11,956 bases of DNA. Source: Bacillota bacterium (GTDB taxonomy: Bacteria > Bacillota > Clostridia > Peptostreptococcales > Anaerovoracaceae). The DNA lies in the NCBI GenBank assembly GCA_029219125.1, contig JAQXSU010000319.1, positions 1 to 11,956 on the forward strand, written 5' to 3'. The translations under genes and the position numbers were made by a program. The notes under the pieces were generated by a model, which saw nothing but the letters and a program-made list of their open reading frames with translations, ran no database searches and had not been told where the DNA came from. Of the stretch, positions 6,769 to 11,956 are shown piece by piece. Position 1 is the first letter of the stretch; each line of letters starts with the position of its first letter.

Positions 6769-6897
6769 CCGACCGGTCCGCTTTCGCGCCCCTTCCTCCT
6801 TCGACCTGCCTCTCGCAGGTCTCGGACCAGCGCCGGCTCCACAGTCCACCGGACTCTTCCGCACCCGGCGCTGCCCTGCGGCTTCGAACCCCTTCGG
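6762..6897. other. GC-rich stretch of consecutive inverted repeats next to tRNA-Ala; no protein gene seen
   Basis: This is part of the gene-free interval 6543-6948. It holds stem 1 GAAGGGGC / GCCCCTTC (6762-6769, 6788-6795); stem 2 GACCTGC / GCAGGTC with a 5-nt loop (6803-6809, 6815-6821); and stem 3 CAGCGCCGG / CCGGCGCTG (6828-6836, 6865-6873), which encloses AGTCC / GGACT (6843-6855). A 15-nt segment (6883-6897) is the reverse complement of the tRNA T-arm region (6957-6971). The stretch is visibly richer in G and C than the flanking genes. It could be a structured RNA, the remnant of a small mobile element, or a decayed tRNA-linked duplication. No promoter is identified for it, though read-through from the tRNA promoter is possible. 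Confidence 0.6.
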
Positions 6898-6913
6898 CTG
6901 ATTTCACGGCACG

Positions 6914-6938
6914 AAAAAAGCAGGGCAAACTCCCTGCT
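6914..6938 (-). terminator. intrinsic terminator of tRNA-Ala
   Basis: On the minus strand: AGCAGGG, 6-nt loop, CCCTGCT, then a T-run (6914-6919 as A on the plus strand). It starts about 10 bp past the CCA end of the tRNA. Confidence 0.88.
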
Positions 6939-6948
6939 TCCTTCGTGA

Positions 6949-7024
6949 TGGTGGACCCGAAGGGGTTCGAACCCTCGGCCTCCGCGTTGCGAACGCGGCG
7001 CTCTCCCAGCTGAGCCACGGGCCC
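6949..7024 (-). tRNA. tRNA-Ala (anticodon CGC)
   Basis: A complete 76-nt cloverleaf on the minus strand: acceptor GGGCCCG / CGGGTCC, D-stem GCTC / GAGC with loop AGCTGGGA, anticodon stem CCGCG / CGCGG with loop TTCGCAA, T-arm GAGGG-TTCGAAC-CCCTT, discriminator A and encoded CCA. The anticodon CGC (6989-6991) reads GCG. The acceptor carries the G3:U70 wobble pair, the alanine identity element, which supports the assignment independently of the anticodon. Its promoter and terminator are both visible, so it is transcribed alone. Confidence 0.97.
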
Positions 7025-7043
7025 ACAGATATCTTACCAGAAT

Positions 7044-7072
7044 AGAATAGTCCTCTTTGGGAAAGATGTCAA
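7044..7072 (-). promoter_or_regulatory. promoter of tRNA-Ala
   Basis: Minus strand: consensus -35 TTGACA (7067-7072), 17-bp spacer, -10 TATTCT (7044-7049). The start is predicted near 7037, about 13 nt before the mature tRNA 5' end at 7024. Confidence 0.75.
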
Positions 7073-7081
7073 GAGAAAAAC

Positions 7082-7142
7082 AAAAAAGGACAGGCTGCAA
7101 GATTTTCAAAAGGCAGAAAATCTCGTTCATGTCCTTTTTTTT
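7082..7142 (-). terminator. terminator of the PrcB-like gene (nested stems)
   Basis: Outer stem GGACA / TGTCC (7088-7092, 7130-7134) extended by A-run/T-run pairing, and an inner stem AGATTTTC / GAAAATCT enclosing an 8-nt loop. Runs of T occur on both strands. It is positioned about 25 bp after the stop of the minus-strand gene ending at 7166 and just upstream of the tRNA promoter. Confidence 0.75.
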
Positions 7143-7165
7143 GCTTTTGTGTGCCGGTCGATTCT

Positions 7166-7735
7166 TCATTCAAACCGGGTCCGAAGTTCAATGGTATCCG
7201 GAAGCGCCGTCAGTTCCGTGACCGCAATCTGACACGGATACGTGATGATCTGTGCCACGGACTCGCCTTCCGGCGGTTCTGTGAACAGAGCGGTCACCAC
7301 CAGATTCTGTCCGTCATCGTTTTTCTCCAGCTTCATCTTCTCGATGGAAAGATCATATCCCGCCGTCGGTTTTTCTCCACGCGTCACCACCACATACACT
7401 TTTCCGTCCACCAGGCAGCCCAAGGCACGCTCCAGTTCACGATATTCCGGAATCACATCTTTTTCAATGGACTGTGGCACCTGGTCAGAGGCCAGCTGTC
7501 TGAATTCCACCGTCTTTCCGCCGGTGATCCCGCTGAGGGCGCCGCTGCCTGCCAACATGTATCCACCGCCCCCCAGCAGACCGAGAACCAGAAGCGCGGC
7601 AGCTGCCCGCGAGAGAAAACACCGCGAAAAGATTTTGCGCCGACCATCGCGCTGATTCTCCCGACCATCCCGACCTTCCCGACCATCTCTGTCATCACGC
7701 CGGCCATCCCTGTCCCTTGCTCTATCGTCACTCAT
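7166..7735 (-). CDS. membrane-anchored PrcB-like protein with Asp/Gly/Arg-rich cytoplasmic tail
   Basis: 189 residues. Residues 1-34 are almost only D, R, G and a few E, N, Q, with DGR/EGR triplets in tandem (17-25, then DGR again at 30-32). A single membrane segment follows (about 43-64, AAAALLVLGLLGGGGYML), so the topology is N-inside with the rest exported. The exported domain (about 110-175) contains VYVVVTRGEKPTAGYDLSIE, which matches the PrcB C-terminal domain first named from the dentilisin protease complex of Treponema denticola. In Bacillota this domain is often found alone, and its role is not known. The ATG at 7735 has GGGAG 7 nt upstream; an in-frame ATG at 7762 would place that ribosome binding site inside the gene and is rejected. 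The gene is downstream of the transketolase pair but separated from it by a strong terminator. Confidence 0.82.
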   Translation of the reverse strand: MSDDRARDRDGRRDDRDGREGRDGRENQRDGRRKIFSRCFLSRAAAALLVLGLLGGGGYMLAGSGALSGITGGKTVEFRQLASDQVPQSIEKDVIPEYRELERALGCLVDGKVYVVVTRGEKPTAGYDLSIEKMKLEKNDDGQNLVVTALFTEPPEGESVAQIITYPCQIAVTELTALPDTIELRTRFE

Positions 7736-7798
7736 AGTCAAACTCCCTTCACAGAATCTCATAATACACTATGAGGACAGGACGTGGATTATGCATGC

Positions 7799-7824
7799 AA
7801 AAAGCAGGGCATCGCTGCCCTGCT
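7799..7824 (-). terminator. intrinsic terminator of the transketolase genes
   Basis: Perfect 9-bp stem AGCAGGGCA / TGCCCTGCT with a 4-nt loop, followed on the minus strand by TTTT. It lies about 50 bp after the stop codon at 7876. Confidence 0.9.
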
Positions 7825-7875
7825 TATATGGATCATGTTTTATGTATTTTTTCGGAAATTCGACTGCTCCGATCA

Positions 7876-8823
7876 CTACCGCAGCTCCTTCACAGCCTTC
7901 ACGATGTCGTCTGCCGTCATACCGTACTTTTTCTTCAGCTCGTCCGGTTTGCCGGATTCGCCGAAGGTATCCTGCTGGCCCACCATGGCCATTTTCACCG
8001 GGCACTTCTTCACCACAACTTCTGCCACCGCGCTGCCCAGACCGCCGATGACGGAGTGCTCCTCTGCGGTGACGATGGCACCGGTTTCGGATGCGGCTTT
8101 CACGATGATGTCTTCATCCAGCGGCTTGATGGTGTGCATGTCGATGACACGGGCGTCGATACCTTCTGCTGCCAGCTGTTCTGCCGCCATGAGGGCTTCG
8201 TTGACCATGATGCCGGTGGCAATGATGGTCACGTCCTTGCCGTCCCGGAGCTGATTGCCCTTTCCCAGCACGATCTCGTCTGCCTCATCATAGCATACAG
8301 GAACGGCTGCACGGCCGAGACGCACATACGCCGGACCGTCGAAGGCAACCACCTGACGCAGCAGCTTCATGGCAGAAACGCCGTCGGATGGGTTAACCAC
8401 GGTCATGCCCGGAATGGTGCGCATGAGGGCAATATCCTCGAAGGTCTGATGGCTGGCGCCGTCCTCACCGACGGTGATGCCGGCGTGAGTGGCGCAGACC
8501 TTTACGTTGGCGTGGGTATAACCGATGGAGTTGCGGATGATCTCAAAGGCACGTCCTGCTGCAAACATGGCAAAGGTGGACGCACATACCGTCTTTCCGG
8601 AAAGAGCCAGTCCGCAGGCGGTGCCGTACAGATTTTGTTCCGCGATGCCCATATTGAAGAAACGGTCCGGATAGGCTTTGCCGAAGTCGGCCGTCATGGT
8701 GGACTTGGAAAGGTCAGCATCCATTACCACCAGATTCGGGTTTTCCGCACCCAGTTCCACCAGGACTTTTCCGTATGCCTGGCGGGTCGCCATTTTGTCG
8801 CCTTTTGCGATTTTCTCTGCCAT
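7876..8823 (-). CDS. transketolase, C-terminal subunit (pyrimidine-binding and C-terminal domains)
   Basis: 315 residues. It is the second half of a split transketolase, which moves two-carbon ketol units between sugar phosphates in the non-oxidative pentose phosphate pathway and supplies erythrose 4-phosphate. The pyrimidine-binding domain includes GIAEQN (59-64; Glu62 is the catalytic Glu that activates thiamine diphosphate) and THAGITVGEDGASHQ (112-126). The C-terminal domain runs from about 185 and contains VTAEEHSVIGGLGSAV. I start it at ATG 8823 because GGAGG lies 9 nt upstream; an ATG at 8829 would be only 3 nt from that site. The start overlaps the stop of the N-terminal subunit gene (TAATG), so translation is probably coupled, matching the 1:1 assembly of the two chains. 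A strong terminator follows. Confidence 0.95.
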   Translation of the reverse strand: MAEKIAKGDKMATRQAYGKVLVELGAENPNLVVMDADLSKSTMTADFGKAYPDRFFNMGIAEQNLYGTACGLALSGKTVCASTFAMFAAGRAFEIIRNSIGYTHANVKVCATHAGITVGEDGASHQTFEDIALMRTIPGMTVVNPSDGVSAMKLLRQVVAFDGPAYVRLGRAAVPVCYDEADEIVLGKGNQLRDGKDVTIIATGIMVNEALMAAEQLAAEGIDARVIDMHTIKPLDEDIIVKAASETGAIVTAEEHSVIGGLGSAVAEVVVKKCPVKMAMVGQQDTFGESGKPDELKKKYGMTADDIVKAVKELR

Positions 8824-9641
8824 TACCATTCACCTCCCAGTTCCTCTACAGCCTGTCTGGCCTGTTCTTCGTTCGGCGCTTTGCCGTGCCAGCCGGCCTG
8901 ATCCTCCATGAAGGAGACGCCGTGGCCTTTATGGGTCTTCGCGATGATGGCAGTCGGTTTGCCCTTGCAGGCTCTGGCTGCATCAAACGCTGCGAAGATT
9001 TCTTCGAAATTGTGGCCGTCGATCACCAGCACGTTGAAACCAAAGGCTTTCAGCTTTTCGTCGATCGGCTTTACCGTCATAACATCGTCGTTGTTTCCGT
9101 CGATCTGCAGACCGTTCCAGTCGATGATGGCGCACAGGTTGTCCAGCTTGTAGTGGCCTGCTGCCATGGCGGCTTCCCAGATGAGTCCTTCCTGCAGTTC
9201 GCCGTCACCGATGAGTGTATAGATTCTGCCCGGATCCTGATTCAGCTTGTTTGCCAGGGCCATGCCCACGCAGACAGAAAATCCCTGTCCCAGAGAACCG
9301 GTGGACATTTCAATACCAGGCACCTTGTCCCGGTTCGGGTGTCCCTGCAGATGGCTGCCCAGCTTCCGGAGCGTCAGCAGTTCCTCCTTCGGGAAATAGC
9401 CTCTTTCCGCCAGTGCCGCATACTGCACCGGGGCTGCATGGCCTTTTGACAGAACGAACTTGTCCCGTCCCTCCATCTTCGGGTTTTCCGGGTCGATGTT
9501 CATTTCACGGAAATACAGCGCCGTCACAATGTCCGCCGCACTTAAGGATCCGCCCGGATGGCCGGAACCTGCACTATGTACTGCTTTCACGATGCCAACT
9601 CTGACATGCGCCGCAATCTCCTGGTATTGTTTCGTTTCCAT
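8823..9641 (-). CDS. transketolase, N-terminal subunit (thiamine diphosphate-binding domain)
   Basis: 272 residues. It is the first half of the split transketolase and binds the pyrophosphate end of thiamine diphosphate through Mg2+. Visible are SGHPGGSLSAADI (26-38), LSKGHAAP (64-71) and the GDG-N cofactor motif starting GDGELQEG (145-152) and ending at Asn176. The length matches split enzymes of Clostridia and archaea and is less than half of a one-chain transketolase (about 660 residues). The ATG at 9641 has GGAGG 5 nt upstream. The gene is followed directly by the C-terminal subunit. A roughly 210-bp spacer separates it from mazF. The erythrose 4-phosphate it can make is a substrate of the DAHP synthase at the left end of the window, but the distance makes this a metabolic link, not an operon. 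Confidence 0.95.
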   Translation of the reverse strand: METKQYQEIAAHVRVGIVKAVHSAGSGHPGGSLSAADIVTALYFREMNIDPENPKMEGRDKFVLSKGHAAPVQYAALAERGYFPKEELLTLRKLGSHLQGHPNRDKVPGIEMSTGSLGQGFSVCVGMALANKLNQDPGRIYTLIGDGELQEGLIWEAAMAAGHYKLDNLCAIIDWNGLQIDGNNDDVMTVKPIDEKLKAFGFNVLVIDGHNFEEIFAAFDAARACKGKPTAIIAKTHKGHGVSFMEDQAGWHGKAPNEEQARQAVEELGGEW

Positions 9642-9668
9642 TTTTTCCTCCAGTCATTTTTTCATAGA

Positions 9669-9770
9669 TTGGTATTGATTTGGTATTGGTTTGCTGCCGC
9701 ACCCTTCCCGATGATGTGATGTTTTCCGGTGTTTCGGACCTGCCGGACCGCACGGATTTCCCGGACCTGC
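9669..9770. repeat. short direct repeats in the spacer upstream of the transketolase genes
   Basis: TTGGTATTG occurs twice with an 11-bp period (9669-9677, 9680-9688), about one helical turn apart and 28-47 bp upstream of the transketolase start. CGGACCTGC occurs twice 27 bp apart (9735-9743, 9762-9770). No clear -35/-10 pair is seen in 9642-9854, and no protein gene. The first pair is placed like an operator or an upstream RNA element. Confidence 0.5.
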
Positions 9771-9823
9771 TCTCCCCGTCGGGTGTTGGTTTTCCGGCTG
9801 CGGCAATATGTTTTCGAAGGGAA

Positions 9824-9852
9824 ACCGGAGCCTTCCCCGGCTCCCCTCCGGT
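9824..9852 (-). terminator. possible terminator hairpin after mazF
   Basis: Minus-strand stem ACCGGAG / CTCCGGT (9846-9852, 9824-9830), with a competing inner GGAGCC / GGCTCC, begins 2 bp after the mazF stop. The following tract TTTCCCTT is poor in T, so it may be a weak terminator or only an RNA stem protecting the mRNA end. Confidence 0.4.
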
Positions 9853-9854
9853 AA

Positions 9855-10217
9855 TTAACGGTTATGCGGTAAATTTGCGATTCCCAGGCTGACGCCAAGC
9901 GCCGCATCCACATCCGGAAGCTGTGAATCGCTGAGCGCACCGATACGCTCCTTTAACCTTTGCTTATCAATGGTCCTGAGTTGTTCCAGCAGAACCACCG
10001 AATTCTTGCTGAGTCCCCCCTGTGTGGCCGCAAGCTCTACATGGGTGGGCAGCTTCGCCTTGGATGTCTGTGATGTGACAGCCGCAACGATAATGGTCGG
10101 GCTGTATTTGTTTCCTACATCATTCTGCACCACAAGTACAGGTCTTACTCCCCCTTGTTCCGAACCTACAACAGGACTCAGATCAGCAAAATACAGGTCT
10201 CCCTTTTTTACTATCAA
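9855..10217 (-). CDS. mazF: MazF/EndoA-family type II toxin, mRNA interferase
   Basis: 120 residues, the normal size. MazF toxins are ribosome-independent endoribonucleases that cut single-stranded mRNA at short motifs and are held inactive by MazE. The sequence follows the Bacillus EndoA pattern closely: IVKKGDLYFADLSPVVGSEQ, then GGVRPVLV with the catalytic Arg25, AAVTSQ with Thr48, and KAKLPTHVEL. All key residues are present, so the enzyme should be active. I place the start at TTG 10217, which gives the family-typical M-IVKKGD N-terminus with GGGGAG 8 nt upstream; GTG 10226 would directly abut that site. nnrD ends at 10245, 27 bp upstream, leaving no room for a mazE gene, and none is seen downstream. 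It is probably co-transcribed with nnrD and mgtE. Confidence 0.93.
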   Translation of the reverse strand: MIVKKGDLYFADLSPVVGSEQGGVRPVLVVQNDVGNKYSPTIIVAAVTSQTSKAKLPTHVELAATQGGLSKNSVVLLEQLRTIDKQRLKERIGALSDSQLPDVDAALGVSLGIANLPHNR

Positions 10218-10244
10218 GTCCAACACTCCCCTGTAATCTCTTAC

Positions 10245-11159
10245 TTATCGTTCCCTGCCTTCCGGTTTTCTCTCCAGGATCTGCCTGATGGCAAAAGGTA
10301 TTTTTTCGGCGATGTCACCGGCAATCATGCCGTATTCGCCCAGCGCCTCCGCCGCCAGGTCCCCCGCCAGTCCGTGAAGAAACACGCCGCAGACCGCTGC
10401 TTCCCATGCAGCAATCCGCCGCAGTCCCCCATCTTCACAGGCCTGCTTCTGCCCCCAGAGTCCTGCGATCATGCCCGTCAGCACGTCGCCGGATCCGCCG
10501 GTGGCCATTCCCGGGTTTCCTGTAGTATTAGTATATGAATCACCGCCCGGAGTGGCTACAATGGTATCCGCACCTTTCAGTACAGCCACCGCACCGGTTT
10601 TCTCCGCCAGCTTCTTTGCAAAATCCATCCGCCGGACGCTGTCTGTCACGCCGGTGATTTCCGGCATCTGCAGCAGTCTTCCCGCTTCCCCCGGATGGGG
10701 CGTAATGATAGTCTCTCCTTTTCGGTTTCTCACCAGATCCATCAGCCCGTTTTCCGGTTCTGCGATGATGTTCAGCGCATCTGCGTCCAGCACCAGATTT
10801 CCTTCATAATATTCCAGAAGACATCGAACCGTTTCGACGCTTTCCCTGTCAGTACCAAGGCCGGGGCCCGCTGCCACGGCGTCGTAACGGGCAAGGTCTC
10901 CGGCTGAAAAGCTCCGCGGCCGGCAGGTTGCTTCCGGAACTGCCGCCTGGGCCACAGGAAATAGCTCGTTCGGAACGGCCAGCTGCACCAGACCGCCGCC
11001 GCTTCGCAGCGCGCTCCTGCAGGAAAGGACTGCCGCACCCATCATGCCCTCCGAACCGGCCACCAGAAGGATACGTCCGCAGTGGCCCTTATGTATTTCC
11101 CTTTTTCGCTTTCTGATGCTATTCTGGACCAGTTCGGCCGAAATTATACATTGTTTCAT
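10245..11159 (-). CDS. nnrD: ADP-dependent NAD(P)H-hydrate dehydratase
   Basis: 304 residues, soluble, ribokinase-like fold. It repairs damaged NADHX/NADPHX (S form) back to NAD(P)H using ADP. Key blocks: HKGHCGRILLVAGSEGMMGA (23-42), VLDADALN (123-130), ITPHPGEAGRL (152-162), LKGADTIVATP (194-204) and the nucleotide-binding GNPGMATGGSGDVLTG (214-229). The epimerase NnrE domain, often fused at the N-terminus, is absent. The start at ATG 11159 gives a short lead-in (MKQCIISAEL) before the conserved HKG. The open frame continues upstream through mgtE but that part is an out-of-frame shadow. The ribosome binding site is weak (GGGA, 8 nt upstream) and lies in a tandem repeat, so translation may depend on coupling to mgtE, whose stop is 44 nt away. 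Confidence 0.93.
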   Translation of the reverse strand: MKQCIISAELVQNSIRKRKREIHKGHCGRILLVAGSEGMMGAAVLSCRSALRSGGGLVQLAVPNELFPVAQAAVPEATCRPRSFSAGDLARYDAVAAGPGLGTDRESVETVRCLLEYYEGNLVLDADALNIIAEPENGLMDLVRNRKGETIITPHPGEAGRLLQMPEITGVTDSVRRMDFAKKLAEKTGAVAVLKGADTIVATPGGDSYTNTTGNPGMATGGSGDVLTGMIAGLWGQKQACEDGGLRRIAAWEAAVCGVFLHGLAGDLAAEALGEYGMIAGDIAEKIPFAIRQILERKPEGRER

Positions 11160-11215
11160 ATTTACAGTCCCAAATTTACAGTCCCAAATTTGCAATCCCA
11201 GATTTACAGCCCCAG
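11160..11215 (-). repeat. four-copy 14-bp tandem repeat spanning the mgtE stop to the nnrD start
   Basis: Units at 11160-11173, 11174-11187, 11188-11201 and 11202-11215. On the minus strand each reads close to TTGGGACTGTAAAT. The two copies next to nnrD are identical. The copy farthest from nnrD contains the last codons of mgtE (CTG GGG CTG TAA), so the array seems to have grown from the mgtE 3' end. The last unit provides the only Shine-Dalgarno-like GGGA of nnrD. Confidence 0.92.
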
Positions 11216-11956
11216 GATCAGCTTCGCCATGAGGAAATATACCAGCACGGAAATCATATCTGTGGAAGACGCGATCACCGGGTTGGCCATCAGCGCAGGG
11301 TCCACCCCCGCTTTTTCCGCCAGCAGCGGCACCATGCCGCCGATCATCTTGGCAAACATGACGATAAAAATCATGGCCAGACACACCGTCGCCGCGATGG
11401 TAACCGGCTCCTGATCGATATAGAGGATTTTGAGAAAATTCACAGCACTGAGGGCCAGACCCACGCACAAACTGATGCGGAGTTCCTTCCAGATGACCTT
11501 GCCGGCATCCTTCAGATCCACCTCGCCCAGCGACAGACCGCGTATGATCAGCGTGGATGCCTGTGCACCCGTGTTTCCGCCGGTCCCCATGAGCATCGGC
11601 ATATAGGAAACCAGCACGATAACCGAACTGAGCATCTCCTCGAAGCTGCTGATGATGGCGCCGGTCACCATGGCCATGCACATCATGAACAAAAGCCACG
11701 GCAGCCGGTTCTTCGCATGCTTCCATACGCTCTTATCCAGATATTCCTGGTCGCTCTGCTCCAGGTCGATGATACCTGCCATACGCTCGATATCCTCGGT
11801 ATTCTCGTCTTCGATAACCTCCAGAATATCGTCGACGGTAATAATTCCCACCAGCCGGTGCTCCTTGTCCACCACCGGCATGGCCAGAAATCCGTATTTC
11901 TTAAAGTCTTCGGAAACCTCCTCCTGGTCATCATACACATTGACGCACACATAGTC
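11204..11956 (-). CDS. mgtE: MgtE-family magnesium transporter, C-terminal part (5' end outside window)
   Basis: The last 250 residues of an inner-membrane Mg2+ channel/transporter gated by cytosolic Mg2+. Visible first is most of the second CBS domain, with MPVVDKEHRLVGIITVDDIL (26-45 of the fragment) and the connecting helix region NTEDIERMAG. The five-helix pore domain follows from about residue 87: YMPMLMGTGGNTGAQAST (118-135) is the family hallmark, and DPALMANPVIASSTD (219-233) ends in the pore Asp that binds Mg2+ in the Thermus homologue. The gene ends LILGL and its stop lies in a 14-bp tandem repeat that leads to nnrD. The N-terminal Mg2+-sensing domain, the promoter and any Mg2+ riboswitch would be to the right of the window. 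Confidence 0.95.
   Translation of the reverse strand, partial: DYVCVNVYDDQEEVSEDFKKYGFLAMPVVDKEHRLVGIITVDDILEVIEDENTEDIERMAGIIDLEQSDQEYLDKSVWKHAKNRLPWLLFMMCMAMVTGAIISSFEEMLSSVIVLVSYMPMLMGTGGNTGAQASTLIIRGLSLGEVDLKDAGKVIWKELRISLCVGLALSAVNFLKILYIDQEPVTIAATVCLAMIFIVMFAKMIGGMVPLLAEKAGVDPALMANPVIASSTDMISVLVYFLMAKLILGL

Noticed and set aside
6739..6830. A second complete tRNA ending at the duplicated tail
   Set aside because: Counting back 76 nt from the orphan CCA gives no sequence that pairs with the acceptor strand and no anticodon arm, so only the tail is tRNA-like.
6680..7169. Open frames on both strands across the tRNA-Ala gene and the repeat segment
   Set aside because: They translate the tRNA itself (the familiar spurious peptide with GSNPFGSTI) and structured GC-rich DNA; no ribosome binding site or family match.
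7771..8901. Long plus-strand open frame (376 codons) opposite the transketolase C-terminal subunit
   Set aside because: The opposite strand encodes an unmistakable transketolase subunit. The plus-strand translation is rich in His, Cys and Gly without any domain, as expected for an antisense shadow of a GC-rich gene.
9680..9892. Small open frame (70 codons) in the spacer and opposite the mazF end, considered as an antitoxin
   Set aside because: It lies on the strand opposite mazF, has no antitoxin-like DNA-binding or acidic tail pattern, no evident ribosome binding site, and runs into mazF.
11160..11726. Upstream extension of the nnrD frame through mgtE
   Set aside because: mgtE occupies this DNA in another frame with a clear family match, and the extension has no similarity to NnrE or any domain. 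It is open by chance.

Overview
The window looks like a Bacillota (Clostridia-type) chromosome of moderate GC. The evidence is a type Iβ DAHP synthase, a transketolase split into two genes, an EndoA-like MazF, an MgtE transporter with CBS domains, strong GGAGG-type ribosome binding sites, sigma-A-like promoters and many intrinsic terminators. I cannot place it to genus from sequence alone. Most genes are housekeeping or transport genes. I see no phage, insertion sequence, CRISPR array or biosynthetic cluster.

Left part (1-3255, all minus strand): the 5' end of a DAHP synthase gene (aroF type, cut by the window edge) sits behind a well-formed promoter and a leader of about 140 nt. Upstream of it are a small Cys-rich protein of unknown function with its own promoter and terminator, and an NhaC-type Na+/H+ antiporter family gene. 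The antiporter gene is divergent from a LysR-type regulator (plus strand) across a short shared promoter region, so the regulator probably controls it.

Middle part (3360-6542, plus strand): the LysR gene, a secreted protein with beta-propeller-like repeats (clear promoter, signal peptide and terminator), and a PlsC-type acyltransferase. The 6543-6948 gap has no protein gene. It holds plus-strand terminators, then a GC-rich stretch full of inverted repeats. That stretch carries an exact 27-bp second copy of the 3' end and downstream flank of the neighbouring tRNA-Ala gene. I consider this the least explained part of the window.

Right part (6949-11956, all minus strand): tRNA-Ala(CGC) with promoter and terminator; a membrane-anchored PrcB-like protein with an Asp/Gly/Arg-rich tail; the two transketolase halves overlapping by one base; a MazF toxin gene with no adjacent MazE; nnrD (ADP-dependent NAD(P)H-hydrate dehydratase); and the C-terminal part of mgtE (cut by the right edge). 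mgtE, nnrD and mazF are closely spaced and probably co-transcribed. A four-copy 14-bp tandem repeat spans the mgtE stop and ends at the nnrD start.

No wholly new system stands out. The items most worth following are the structured tRNA-adjacent segment, the five-copy pentapeptide linker inside DAHP synthase, a possible Phe-rich leader peptide ahead of it, and the repeat-built mgtE/nnrD junction.
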